A stretch of 64,000 nt of DNA from Buxus sempervirens (lineage: Eukaryota; Streptophyta; Magnoliopsida; Buxales; Buxaceae). Of this stretch, positions 34,514 to 47,430 are shown piece after piece. The position numbers and the translations under genes are program-made. Every line of letters starts with the position of its first letter. Within the stretch, counting starts at the first letter, position 1. The notes beneath the pieces are model-generated. The model had not been told where the DNA came from, did no database searches, and saw only the letters and a program-made list of their open reading frames with translations. The stretch is from the NCBI GenBank assembly GCA_947561395.2, contig OX387187.1:19511829-19575828 (forward strand), written 5' to 3'.

Positions 34514-35148
34514 TGGTGATGAGCACATGACAAAGTCGTGTTGATAGCTGCGATGCTTCTATGTTTCTTTTGGTCCTTTGAAAAATAAGAGATTCGCAAA
34601 AGACGTGTGAGTTTTGAATCCGAAAATCCTATAAAAGACACACAAACCTCCGGCTCAAGGGCGTATCAATTCTCCCTAAAAAAGAAACAGGAAACAATTC
34701 TAAATGACTCCCATAGCATTCTAGTACTTTCTGTGACGTATAGAAGGAAAGGTATGGTGAATAACCTAGACAAATGAATCGTATGGCAATGTGGCAGGGT
34801 TAAATGGGTAACCCGGCCGCTCATTGCACCTAATAGTTAGGGTTTGGTATTGCCAAACTCAGGATCGGATTTAGGCCAAGCTGCCCTGAACCAGACCTTA
34901 ATCTATTAAAATATTATGTTTATATGCTTAAAATATTATACGAAATATATATATATTCTATTGAAAAAACACATTTTAAAAAATACATGTTATATAATTT
35001 ATGCATCTTTTATATAATGTTATATAATTTATGCATCTTTTATATATATATATATATGGCATTCCATGCTATAACCAGGTCACCTTGACTGCCCATTACT
35101 AGCACGATAGGGGCAAATTAGAGGTTACAGTTTGGTATTGGCTAAGCC
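34514..35148 (+). repeat. Tandem duplication, copy 1, left part
   Basis: Matches 46563-46845: a start block (GATGAGCACATGACAAAGTC) and a later block with TATGCTATAACCAGGTCA-like sequence and an AT microsatellite. Copy 1 holds ~285 bp here that copy 2 lacks. It resumes at 45746 after the nested insertions. Confidence 0.85.
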
Positions 35149-35448
35149 TTTGTACATGTGGGTTCAAGTTTCTCAAAACCCATCACCAAACCACCCCGTT
35201 GCCATCCTTACACAGTGAAAAGAAACTCATTAGAGAACTGGTTTCTTGGTGGACGGTTCGTCTAAAACAATGAAATATATATAGCTAGAATGGATAAAAT
35301 CATCTTTGTGAGTTGTATGACATGCGTAGAGACATTATTCCGCCATTAGTATTAAAAAACTATACTCGTCTTGTTGATTCGGAAAATAAATAAATAAATA
35401 AAAGGTAAAAGTCATTTAGGTTTAAAAGTATAGAGAGGGTGTCACCTC
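35149..35448. other. Unassigned sequence between the duplication block and the solo LTR
   Basis: No gene. It is absent from the corresponding place in copy 2 (near 46845), so it is either an old insertion here or a loss there. Confidence 0.4.
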
Positions 35449-37788
35449 TGTAAAACCCCGAATTTTCCTTAAATAATAAATTAAATTAGTAATTAATATT
35501 ACTAAGAGTGATGATTGATGGAAATGTTTTATTATTGTAGAGGGTGATCAATTTAGCGGAGATCCAGAATTAGATGCAGATCTGACCGTCCGATCATGAG
35601 ATATTGAGGTATGCATTCTAATTGGGCAGAGTGTATAGGAGAGTTTGCATGGGAGATACATGGGATCAGGGAGTATATATACATGTATTAAATAACCTAA
35701 CTCGTATGTCGCTCGTATTGAATAGCCGCAAACAACGCTCCATGTTTTGAACGACCGAGAAGGAGAAAAAGGGAGGAATACCAGGAGTTACTTTGATCTG
35801 AGTGTTGCTCTGCAACTGTAGAGGGATTGGAGGGTTGCTGTTCAGAAGAGAAGAAGAGGAACGCATGAACAAGAGGTAGGTGATATCGTTTTGTATTCAG
35901 AAATTGGATTTTCCTTCGTTTAATCGCAAACGCATGTTTCTATTATATGTATAGGTGTATTTAGCTAGATAAGCATGTTATAAATACATTAGAATGAGTT
36001 TAGACGAGAAAAATCATGATTTAGAACTGTTTCTGCACGATTTTGCATGACCGCCGACCTCGACTGTGCTCGGCGACCATCGGCGCTCGTTATAAAAATG
36101 TAGGACGCTGAAGACCGCGAGACGACGGACCGCAGGCGCTCGAATTTGCACTACCGCTGACCTGGGACCGCCAGGGCGATCCTGAGCGATCCTAGGCGCT
36201 CTAAGCAGAAAATCCAGATTTTCATAATTTCGAACCTAATTCAATTCTAAACTATTTTTAGACAATTTTAATGATTAATTAAGGTATTTTAAGACCAAAA
36301 TAAACTACCTAATTCTCTGTTTTACAGAAAAATAAATTAGGGAGATATTTAGGACATTAGTTGCCAAGTTTCAAAGGTAATTGAGAATTGTGATTTTGGA
36401 AAAGCCTAACTACCCTTTGATTATCAAATTACCTCTAAATGGCATTATAAATCAGGATACATTATGAAAAGAATTCAGAATTCAGATGAGTAAATATTGA
36501 AGTAAATGTACAGATATAACCATTATATTGCCGCTAGGCACCAACCCTTATAGAAATATGATACTTTAGGGAATTTTGGAGTCTAGTGGGCATAGCTGGT
36601 TATGGATCCATAGTCGTGGCTAGATAGCTGAGGGATATGTCATTTGGGTTGAGTTACTCCTATATGCAATGCGCTTCCTTTGTAAGTTAGTTTGTCTGGG
36701 AAGGTCCTATGTCTGGAAGGACACCCCGGTGAGCCGCTGGTGATTCCCTGTACATGTGGATAAGCGACCATCTCCATGTATTGATTCTGGTGCTGCATGC
36801 TGGTGGTACATGCCAACTCTGATGGGTACGTGTGCAATAAGTCACTGACTACGGCTCTTGTCTAAGCTGCGCTGCATGGGACTTGAGTATCATTAGTAGC
36901 ATTGCTCCTAAGTCGCACGGTGGTATAGCAATTGGTTGAGAATCATCTCAAAAGGTTTATCTATCTTTGTGAGTCCTACAATGACCTTGAAATCATAACA
37001 CTTGGTATTATTATTGTATACATGCGGGAGGCATGTGATTGAGATATTGATCGGATGTGACTGTTTAGTACATCCTGGCAATGTATGAATTATGTTATTG
37101 ATTTGGCTATCGGATTCTTATATTAGAACTTACTGAAATTCATTCCTAGAACTGTTTATCAACCTGTTTTGTGTTCACGAATGATACAAATGATTATGCG
37201 AGCCTGATTAGTCGATGTTGCTTACTCGTGCATGAACTGTTACTTTACTTATATTAACTGTTTAATCATGCATGTGTTACCTACTGGGATATTCGTATCT
37301 CACCCTACTTTTATTCCATTTTTTTCAGCTGATATGCGAGAGGGGGATCTCTTAGACTTCCAGGGAGAGATAGCTGAGTATTCTCCAGAGGATTACTATT
37401 ATCCAGATCTTATCTGAGGTGGATTGATGCTATAGACTTAGTACATTTGATTGAACTATTATTATTCATTGAGTTGATGTATTGAGAGATGAGAGAGATA
37501 GTACCCAGTTATTTTGCCAGACTTTGATATTGCTGACTGATGGTCAAGCTTTATGTTTAGTTGAGGAATTTGAACTACACTTCCGCACATACTTATTTCC
37601 GCAACTCTGATAGTATTATAAGAGAATGGATTTTAAATTCTTTAGTCTGGTATGTTATTGATGTTGTATTTGTTATGGGCCAGTAACACCTCGGATTTGG
37701 TTGTTGAACTAAATTGGGGTTATTACAGTAGTGATCCGGGTTCGGGTTGGGTGCCGGTTTTGCACTGACCCGGGTTCGGGGCGTTACA
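35449..37788 (+). mobile_element. Solo LTR, probably of a chromovirus-type (Del/Tekay-like) Ty3/gypsy element
   Basis: From TGTAAAACCCCGAATTTTCC to GGGGCGTTACA, 2340 bp, flanked by ACCTC on both sides (35444-35448 and 37789-37793). No coding region or second LTR. The subfamily is inferred from the terminal sequences only. Related, older pieces lie at 52412-59180. Confidence 0.85.
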
Positions 37789-39239
37789 ACCTCGGCTTAG
37801 GGGTGCTTATTGGGCTAGGCCGGCATGAGCATGGCACGACCCAGCACACTTAAAGCGTGCCCATGCTCGGTCTGGCATGACACGGCCCGTGCCTGGGGCC
37901 GGGCACACGGCTTGCTAGGCACTGTGGCCCAGCGGGCCCAGGCCCAAGCAAGCCGTGCCAGTGTGCCTATCGTTGGGCCCAGCATGCCGACACACGTGGC
38001 CCGCCAAACGCTCCCCAAAAAAAGTATTTTTACCTTCCCCCTCCCAAAACAAGTATTTTTACCTTTTTTTACAATTTTACCCTCCAACAACTACATAATA
38101 GTCATATTAGGGGGATATACTTATAATTGATTGTAAATGACAATTTCTACTCTTCCAATAGCCAAATAAACAGCCCATATTTGAGGGTAGAGGTGGTAAA
38201 AAGCCACTTTTGATTTCTATAAATAGGCCTAACCCTTCCCACTCTAAACCACACCTCTTCTACAATCTCTCTTACTCTCTTCATCTCTGTAGCTGTCAAG
38301 TAATAGTTTTTTTTTTTTTTTTTTAAATTATTCATGCATCAATGGTGGGAAGTAGACTTTGGAAGTTGAAGGCTTCAACTGCAAAGTTCAAGCTTCATTC
38401 TCAAGAGGTATTTTTCTATTTAATTTTTCGATTTTAAATTCATTACAAATATTATATATATAAGCAAGTCTTCTTCTAAATTTCTTATTATTTGAAAGTC
38501 TAGGAGTGGGTAACATATTGTGTAACTAAGTGCATCTCTAGGAAAGTTTTGTCACAAAAGACGAGATAATTGCCTAAGGAAACTGGGTTTTAAGCGGGAC
38601 CGTTTGTGACCCCTCCAGATACCTGGGAATTTTCCTGGTGCATTTTTGCGTATATTAGTCCTCACTTTACTATAAGCAGTGTATCACCAAAAAATTATTA
38701 TGATATTTTTTATTAAGCAAATTTTTTTTTTTTACGAATTTTAAAATGGACCCTAAGCACATTCATTACTTTAACACCAAGGAAAGGGATTTTTTTGGAA
38801 CCCTTTTGACCTAGGTTTTCCTAAAGATTTTTTAATGAGATCCAACCCCCATATAGTGACCCTCCCATCCAAGATCATGACCCTGAGTGCCCTCCCTTCT
38901 AAGATCCCACAAAAATGGGATCATCTTCCATACCACTTAGGAGCAGCAAGAGGACTAGAACCTCTGGTGTCTGGCAAAATTTTGCAATTCAAATTATAGA
39001 GAGGGCAGTTTGTAATCACTGCAAAAAAAAAATTTAGCTGCAAAAGTTCAGGTGGTACAGGCCACTTGTAGCGGCATTTGCAAAATGCTTTCCAAAACAT
39101 GGCCAACTAGACCCTAGGCAAGCCCAACTTTCCACCGGTAGCTGCAATTTGGGCAACTTTGTTTTTAACTAAGAAAAGAATAGGCAAGAAATTGTCAAGT
39201 GGATAATACAAGAAGAATTACCTTTAAACTAATAGAAAG

Positions 39240-40780
39240 TAAAATATTTAACCGTCTAATGACCAAATATCTAGCACCAGGATATAAACCCTTCTCACGC
39301 CACATTCTAAGAAGTGATTCTATAAAATTATATAAAAGAATGAAAAAAAATTAATAGAAACATTTTCAAACTATAGTTTTAAGGTGGCTTTAACCTCAGA
39401 TATCTGGACAAATAAACAAAACATAAGTTATTTAGCTATAACTGCACATTATATAGATGAGAATTGGAGTATAGAAAAGAGAATAATAACTTTTGCATCA
39501 CTAGATGCTAGACATTTTATAGCACATAATATACGACAGTATAAATTACAACATAAAATAATGGCTATAGAACTTGATAATGCAAGTGCCAATAATATTG
39601 CAATAGACATACTAAGACAACACTTAAACATAAATCTAGATAGATGTTTATTTCATGTTCAATGTGTTTGTCACATCCTAAATTTAGTTGTGAATGATGG
39701 ATTAAAAATTGTGTAACATCATTTAACAAATATTAGAGATGCAGTAAAACTTAAAACAATCTAGCATAACTGGTAGAGGTTTTAAAAATTATCGTGCAAG
39801 TTTGGGAAAGCAACATAAAAAAGTTATCCTGGATGTTGACCATAGAGGGAATTCAACATATTTAATGGTAGATGCTGCACTAGAATTTAAACAAGAACTT
39901 TCACTATTTTATAAAACAAAAGTGCCTGAAAGTCAACTAAAAGAACTTGACTAGCAAATAGCAGAAATTTTAGGAGATTTTTTAAAAGTTTTTTTTATGC
40001 AACAACATTCTTATTGGGGGTTTATTACCCAACATCCCCGAAATATACTATTTTAAATAAGTAGTTGCTTTAAAAAATTTAGAACGTCGCTCGTTGCTAA
40101 GAATATTTTCTTAGCAATGGAATCTAAAATTTTAAAATATTGGCAAAAAATGGCCCCTTTATATTGTTTAGCTACTACAATGGACCCTAAGATTAAATTA
40201 TGAGTAGAAGATTTAATAGATGGAATAGGCAATCTTCTTTTCAAATAGATATAAATAAAATAAAAAACCTTTTAGAAAGACTTTTTTCCGAATATGATAC
40301 TAGCAATAGTAGATAGGGTCTAACTTAGACCTAAGAAACACTACCCAATAGTTCCCCTTGGAATTTTTTAAGTAGTAGAAGAAGGGGGAAAAAGCAAGCA
40401 TCTGGTAGTGGGGGATCATTTGAGTTAAGGATATATTTAGAAAGCCCCATACTATAGTTAATACTTTAGATGAGTATAGTTATTTTAGTATTTTGGCATG
40501 GTGGAAGTAAAATCAGGTTAGTTATCTTGTGTTTTCCTCCATGGCACATGATCTACTAACGGTTCTGGTGTCCACAGTCGCATCAGAATCAGCTTTTAGT
40601 GCAGGTGGATGAACAGTGGATGATTACAGGAGCAGATTAACGCTGGAGATAGTGCAAGTATGTGTCTGTCTGGCGGATTGGCTAAGGGCAGAACTGATAG
40701 ATCAAGAATATGATGATGATCAACTTACTGGAGACTTCGATGATTTGAATATTGACAAATTTAGTCTTTCAGATTAGTCT
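39240..40780 (+). pseudogene. hAT transposase remnant
   Basis: Translation in several frames gives Ac/RICESLEEPER-type transposase pieces. The longest piece is 39384-39716, with ALTSDIWT and a CHILNLVVNDG block. Preceding sequence from ~39240 reads like the region before it. Downstream, ~40090-40200 gives another block, and ~40480-40700 gives the C-terminal dimerisation domain (ASESAFSAGG and DDYRSRL). Stops and frameshifts are many, so it is dead. A transposase of this family would cut and paste the surrounding element. Confidence 0.85.
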
Positions 40781-43628
40781 AGTTTTATTATATTTTTTGT
40801 AATCAATGTAAAAGTTTCTGTTTAGAAACTTTCATTTTTCTCTCTCTTTTTTTTTTTTGAAACTGCTAATGAAAGATAGATGAATGGATGCCAATCTAGT
40901 TGAGATGTGCTCATACTATAATGATGTAGTATTATTTGTGCAAGTGTATTATGTATAAGTATTGTTGCATTTGCAAAGTTGTGTACTTGTAAGAAATAAT
41001 TTTGAAAAAATTCTATATGCGTACAAAATTTTTGTGAATAATAAATATATTTTTTTCAGAATTCTCTATGTTTTTTTTTTTAACTTTTTTTCCTTTTTTT
41101 CTTTTTTCTATATTTTTTGCATAAAAAATACCCCAGGCCTGCGGGTGGCCCGTTAGGCCCGGTACGGCATGACATGGCCTAGCTTAAGCCATGCCACGGT
41201 CCCTGGGGTATTGTGTGATGGGCTAAGCATAGCACTGTAGACACCCCAAATTGCACTGCAAGATGAGAAAATAAAGGAAAATATTTAATTGAGATTTAAA
41301 AATGCAAAAAAAGTTTAAAAAAAATTGGTCAAACCTGTGCTGCCCACATTTGGTATGCGGATGTGCCTTGACCTTATTTAATTTGCAGTCATAGCTTGAC
41401 CGCATGACCACATAGAATATGTGGTCACGGGCAATTTTGAGCGAATTTGCAAATATCCAATTTTTGAGCCTTATTTACACTCATACCTCTCTCTGGGAGA
41501 TGCGATCTCCCTTTTTTACCCTCCGTTGGTTTTCAAATTTACCCCAACTCAAGTTTTAAAACTAAGTTGGAACATTCTAGAACCCTATTTTGGCATACCC
41601 TTGTGACCAACCATGCCCCTGGGTTTGTCTATAAATAGAGGATCTCACCTCAAGCAAATGGCCAGAAACTGGAGATTGAAGAGCTTTAACTAAAGAAGGG
41701 AACCCCTGCTTCTCTGCTTTCAGAAATCCAGGTAAGCCTCTTGTGAGACATGGGAAAAAATCACCCGGAGATGATCATCCCTCCGTCAACACGCGGGGCT
41801 CGATGTAAAGAGTGGGAGTCGCCACCATCCATTTGTTTAGGGTGTGAATGGACACCAAAAGAATTAAAAACAAGCAAAAAGAAATAAAAAGTGCTAAAAG
41901 GCAAATTCTAGAGTAAAAATAACCCTACTTGAAAATCAAATCCAGAGATGGGTAAGGGGATTAGATTATGAACGGGGGAAGGTGTTAGGCACCCCCATTC
42001 ACCCACACAAGGTGGTTGCCAAGTGTTTATTCAAGAAAATAGAAAGCTTGCTAAAAAATCATGAAAACCTTAAAAAAGGACAAATATATGATATCTTCAC
42101 ATGAAAATCCAAATGAATTCCAGATCTTCTTTTATGTTAATATCACCTCTGGAATATCATAAAAAAGATGGAAATCACAGCAAAAGTTGCACAAAACCAA
42201 GTTGAGGCAAATCCGGGAAGTTTGGTAAAAAGTAAGGCAATTTCTCTTGAAATTAATCAAATCCAATTTTAAATTAAATCAAACCAAATCCATTTGAAAG
42301 ATTAGGGTAAAAAATAGTCATGCAAAATTTCAATTAATTCCGGTTGAAATCCCAAGAGTTATGGCTCTTTTAGGGTTTCTGCCGGAGAAAATCAAAAGTA
42401 GCAAGTAGGCAACTTTGTAAAATCACCTAGAAAAATCTACTTCATAGAAATCCATGAAATTTGGTGTCAATGAAGTCTGTATGGCCATCTTTCAGCAGAA
42501 ACTAGCCTCATACAAAAACTCATTCGGATGTTCCTTGGGTGACTTCCCGAACAGGCCCCGAGGATCACAGATTGACCCAGAAAAGTGCTGTTGAGCAGTT
42601 CTGAGTAAATATGCTCTCCACGACACAATTTAAATCAAAAAATTATGAAATCAATTGGATTTAAAAATAGACTCATAAAGGAGTGCCCAGAAACAAAAAT
42701 CACTCAAATCGGATTTAAAACGAACACATGGCACTCCGTCGAAGTGACAAGTTCTGTATTTAAACCTGAACTGACCAATCAACTTCGATAGAGAGGTGTC
42801 AAAAATCTGCTTGGTAGAAATTAATGATTTTTGGTACACATAAACTAGACAGCCTCACATTTCCCATAGTTCTGGAATCACTCCAAAATTCATCCGGATG
42901 ATGAAGTTATTAGTGTCCGAAGTTAAGGTACAGTTGCTGTCCAGTAAACCCTATTTTGAGTAAAACCAATGCAAAAACGTGACAAAGTGTGTGCAATTCG
43001 TGCAAGATGAACAAAAAACCTAGACATTCCAGAATTGATTAAGGCCATTTATTTGAGATTTATCACAATGAACGTAATAAATCCCCAAATATGAGCTTAT
43101 CCCGCCAAAATAGTGCTATGTATGTGCAAGTGTGAAAAACTATACAAGATCAATACAACAACATAGCATGCACATATATTCATTAAAACAAGGTTCTAAA
43201 ACAGCCTAGAGTTTCGTTCCATTATCGTTTCCCTTTGTTCTCTCTCCCCGTTAAACACGGTTCTTCAAGATAATCAAGGGTACTTTGAATATGAAACGGT
43301 TTACAATCAATAAAAAGGCTTATGCATATATGGGTTCTAGTACTAGGGTCAATCCCCAGTCTTGTTTCTCCTAGATCCCGCCTCCACGTTTTACGGCTAG
43401 GGGGAGTCTCGAGATACTTTGAGCCGGGGAAGGATTTCCACACACAAAGAAGGCTTTATTCTACAGAAAGGTTGAAGAAGAGATCTAGATCTAGGAATGT
43501 AAATACAGAAAATAAGAAGAGGTTGAGGCTTACCTGGGGTTCTGGAAGCAATCCGACAGCGGTTCCCTTCTTCACTCGGAGCTCTTGGATCTCCAACTTC
43601 TTGGCCATTTGCTTGAGGAGGGGCCTCC

Positions 43629-43950
43629 TATTTATAGGCAAAGGCTAGGGTTGATGGTAGACACAACTTAATGTCTAGAGCCCACCAACCTTAACCCTAA
43701 GGCCATTTCCGAGATTTCCCCTCATTTAATGAGGGACATGATGGTAAGAAGTGATTTCTCTCGGAAAACCCTAATTTTTTAGCAAAACTAATGTATCCGG
43801 CATATCAGGCCGGATACACAAGAGCCTTAATGTCCTCGTATCCGGCATTTTCCACCGGATACATTAGTTTTTGAGCAAAACTAATGTATCCGGCATTTTC
43901 CACCGGATACAAAGAAAGGTACTTGTATCCGGCCTGAGTTGCCGGATACA
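43629..43950 (-). promoter_or_regulatory. Solo LTR F promoter: TATCCGGC palindromes and TATA box
   Basis: Four TATCCGGC...GCCGGATA pairs lie at 43793-43950, upstream of the minus-strand TATA box. The motif is unlike those of the A, B or D LTRs. Confidence 0.6.
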
Positions 43951-43990
43951 AGGAAAAAAGCCTTTTTTCCAAATTTTAACACAGGCAATA

Positions 43991-44072
43991 CTTATTTACA
44001 TGTAATATCGTTTAAGTAAATGTCCTCGTATTTTTTAATCTCCATTTACTTAAGATATTACATGTAAATAAG
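43991..44072. repeat. Inverted repeat in solo LTR F
   Basis: Arms of ~30 bp (CTTATTTACATGTAATATCG... against its inverse) around a ~20-base loop, followed by a poly-C run (44077-44093). Confidence 0.85.
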
Positions 44073-45745
44073 CAAACACCCCCCCCCCCCCCATTTGAAT
44101 CCATTAAAAATAGTTCCAGACCCAAATTCCAAGTGAACAAAAAGTCAACTTTCCAATTCTAGGCAAAATTCCGATTTTTCAGGTCTGGAAAAAAGGTTCA
44201 ATATGTTAAAACCAAGGTATTCGTCAAGATTTAAAATCTCAAAAAATTCTTTTATGCAATAACATAGCTAAAAACCTGATTACCGGGAAAAATTATCTTG
44301 AAATCTAGCTTTAAAAAATATTTCATTTTCTGGGGTCAAAAGTCAACAAAATTCAATCGGAAAAAGTTTGACTTTGCACAAAAGATTGAATTCGGGCCTT
44401 TTCCTTTTCCGTTTTGGATTCAAATGGGTTAAGTATCTCAAACCCAATGCAAAGAATTGAAAATTCCAATAAAATATTTCTCTCCTTCAAGATTTATCAA
44501 AAATCGTGCAATTTTGGGGGTGTCTACACCTCTCTCCCCTTTTCTTTTCTGTTTTTAAATTTTAGGGTTAGTCTTTTCTTCTTCCTTTCTTTAGATTAAA
44601 GGCCTGATTGTGATTGAAACCCCAAACCTATTTCCAAGTACCTCAAGTCTCTCTCTAACCATAAAACGTGAAGAGAGCGCTAGGGGAAAAGAGATAAGGA
44701 ATGGATCCCTAGGATAGACCCCTATGTGTTGTAATCCTTGATATGTGTCTTTTAATACTTTGTTTGTATTATGTGATTGTTTATTTCCAAAATATGGAGG
44801 AATACCATGGATCTATGCTGTTCATAGCATTAGATCTCATTTTCCTCATAAAGTTTTGATTTTTCACACAACTACACCCACCGCATGGTTTTCTTTCTTT
44901 TGGTTATTATTAGGCTAGGATTTTGGATCTACCATGATCAATATGGTAGATTTGAAATCAGAAGCCTTAAAGTAACCTCTAGGGTTTCATGAGGTGATTT
45001 TCAAGTTATTTTAATCTTTGAGAGAGGATCCTATGGTCTAAACTATCCCTTTTTGATGTTTTTCATCAACATGGGTGTATCTGGTTTAGATCTCTCAACT
45101 AATGAGAGATCTGGACCAGATTTGTACCCTAGATGGTTCAGGTTTAATTCCTCAATATTTTGTTAAAAGATTTTTAACTTTTATTATGTAGTTCCAAGAT
45201 TTCAAAGATTTAACTTAAAGCTAGTTTTTCTTTAGGCTTGTTTTCTTTATCTTGATTTTACTCAATCATGAAACCCTAGAAATGGTGTATTCATTGGAAG
45301 GATCCAGAATTAATTGGATCATTCATATGGAAAAACCATACATCCTTTTTTGTTCTTTTTCATACTTTTGATTTGATTTTTATTAGTAAGCCTTTTTCAA
45401 AACATGACCAATACTTGGCAACCACCTTGTGTTGATGAATAGGGGTGCCTAACACCTTCCTTTATTCATAACCTAATCTCCTTACCTATTTCTGGATTTT
45501 ATTTTTAAAGTGGAGTTACTTTTAACTCTAATTTTGCCTTTTTTTCATTTTATTTGATTATTTTGGTGTCCATTCACACCTTAAATTGAATGATGGCGAC
45601 TCCTCTTTTTTATGGATCCCGTGTGATGATTAGGAAGTCATTGAATTGATTTTCCATGTCTCACAGGCACAGCTTGACAGGCATGGGCTAAACGTGCCCA
45701 TGCCATGCCAAACTGGCCTGATAAGCACTCCTATATACCTGGGCT

Positions 45746-46215
45746 AGTGGCAAAGTGTTGTATTAGTTATAACCAAGACTTGAATTCGACTAGCCCTCGC
45801 AAAGGGAAGTAACGCTTGATAGCCCCACCTTCAATTGAGATATAGGTAGTCGTTTGAGATGCTGTCGCTATTTATAGACAATATGTTCTCTTTGATGCCG
45901 CACTTCTCAACAGAGGTAAGTGATTAATGGGTACATTTGTAGTTATCGACCATATGCCGGGCATATGATGTACCAAAATTTGAAAGTACTATGGGTCAAC
46001 AGTAATTTCACCGGAGGAAAAAAAAACTCCATATAGAAGTATCTCGAAATCATTAATTATGGTTTTGTCCTTTTCTTCATGAAATTATATGTTCTAACTC
46101 CTTTACCTCTCTCTAAAGTTAAAACATTGAAATGAATATACTACACAAAAAATGTTGATATCAGTTACATTTAGTTAATGACGTTTAGAAGAATTGCATA
46201 GGTAGATTATTTCGA
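45746..46215 (+). repeat. Tandem duplication, copy 1, right part
   Basis: Matches 46850-47428, for example GTAGTCGTTTGAGATGCTGT and TGATGTACCAAAATTTGAAA. It lacks the MITE found in copy 2. Confidence 0.85.
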
Positions 46216-46562
46216 TGCTGTTCACATGGGCTCCTTCCTAGTATATAATTGAGAACTAAAATAACCTTTTTGACCAACAAGTTGCAAGAAAAAAAAAACG
46301 TTGCATCTCTATTGGACAGTTTGGCTTATGTTTACTCCCCGTGTATACAACGACATTATTGACTAGGTTTATTTGCCCATATCGTAGAAGCAAGGCTTAC
46401 GAAATAATATAATTCCACTGCTTAATTCCCGCGAAGTCAAGAAGAGAGAATATAATTACCAAGTCAAGAAGAAATAATATAATTTCATGTCGAGGATATA
46501 TTAATGATAATATTTAAAACCAAGAGTTAGTCCTACCAATAACAGGTTTGTTTACATGCTAA
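46216..46562. other. Spacer between duplication copies
   Basis: No gene seen. Confidence 0.5.
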
Positions 46563-46711
46563 ATGGTGATGAGCACATGACAAAGTCGTGTTGATAGCTG
46601 CGATGCTTCTATGTTTCTTCTGGTTTAAAAAATGGGTTGGATTTAGGCCGACCTACCCCGAACGTGACCTTAACCTGTTAAAATATTATGTTTATATGCT
46701 TAAAATATTAT

Positions 46712-46747
<36 letters not shown>

Positions 46748-47430
46748 TTGCATCCCATGCTATAACCAGGTCAACCCTGACTAGCCCTTTACTAGCACGA
46801 TAGGGCTGAGTTAGAGGGTAGGGTTTGGGATTGGCTAAGCCACTGGTGGCAAAGTGTTGACCTAGTCATAGCAAAGACCTGGATTCCACCCCAATCCTCT
46901 CAAAGGGAAGTAATGCTTGATAGCCCCACCTTGAATAAACATAGGTAGTCGTTTGAGATGCTGTCGCTACTTATAGCTAATATGGGGGATGATATCAGCA
47001 TCATGGGATGTTGCCATGTGTAGCATCCCACGGATGCTGCATTTTTTACATTAAAAAAGTGAAATGTCATTTCAAATGACATTTCACATTTTTTTATTTG
47101 ATTTTCATAGCATACGTGGGATGCTACACATTGCAGCATCCCACGGATGCTGCACCGTTTGCCGCAGGAACACTCCGTCAGACAACAAAGGTAAGTGAAT
47201 GAGTGCAGTTCTAGTGACCTACTATATGCCAGGCATATGATGTACCAAAATTTGAAAGTATTGATCAACAGTAATTTCACCCAAAAAAAAAAAAAACCTC
47301 CATAAGTATCTCCAATTCATTAATTATGGTTTTGTCCTTTTCTTTCTAACTTCTTTACCTCTCTCTAAACTTAAAACATTGAAATAAATGTTGTCAGTGG
47401 ACGTTTAGAAGAATTTCATAGATTATTTCG
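46563..47430 (+). repeat. Tandem duplication, copy 2
   Basis: Uninterrupted by LTRs or hAT, so it shows the earlier arrangement of copy 1. It contains a TA microsatellite (46715-46744) and a MITE that copy 1 lacks. Confidence 0.85.
46986..47156. mobile_element. Palindromic MITE
   Basis: Nearly the whole segment is one long palindrome (arms ~85 bp; for example GTGTAGCATCCCACGGATGC and GAAATGTCATTT...AAATGACATTTC at the centre). Copy 1 of the duplication has no such sequence at the matching place (~45880), so it arrived after the duplication. Confidence 0.8.

Larger units (their letters stand above)
41742..44528 (-). mobile_element. Solo LTR F in reverse orientation, nested in the previous solo LTR (2787 bp)
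   Basis: On the minus strand it runs from TGTAGACACCCCC to GTCTCACA, flanked by CCTCT at 41737-41741 and 44529-44533. TATAAATA is at 43636-43629 and a splice donor at 43534/43533 (CCCCAG|GTAAGC). Upstream of the TATA box are TATCCGGC palindromes (43793-43950) and a 30-bp inverted repeat (43991-44072). Confidence 0.92.
41236..45665 (+). mobile_element. Solo LTR related to element B, inside the hAT and itself split
   Basis: Starts TGTAGACACCCC and ends CATGTCTCACA like the B LTRs, with TATA box at 41630-41637 and a splice donor near 41730 (CCAGGTAAGC). Flanks AGCAC (41231-41235) and GGCAC (45666-45670) match at four of five bases. The reverse solo LTR at 41742-44528 interrupts it; the net length is ~1.64 kb. 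The palindrome before its TATA box uses another motif (GACCACATA...TATGTGGTC at 41402-41426). Confidence 0.88.
37798..45737 (+). mobile_element. hAT DNA transposon, split by nested solo LTRs
   Basis: The left end TAGGGGTGCTTATTGGGC and the inverse of the right end (TAGGAGTGCTTATCAGGC, near 45733) match, each followed by GGCATG-rich subterminal repeats usual for plant hATs. Eight-base flanks CCTCGGCT (37790-37797) and CCTGGGCT (45738-45745) differ at one base and fit a hAT target duplication. Four extra bases (TATA) lie between the right repeat and its flank, so the right end is uncertain by a few bases. Without the nested LTRs the element is ~3.5 kb. Confidence 0.8.
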
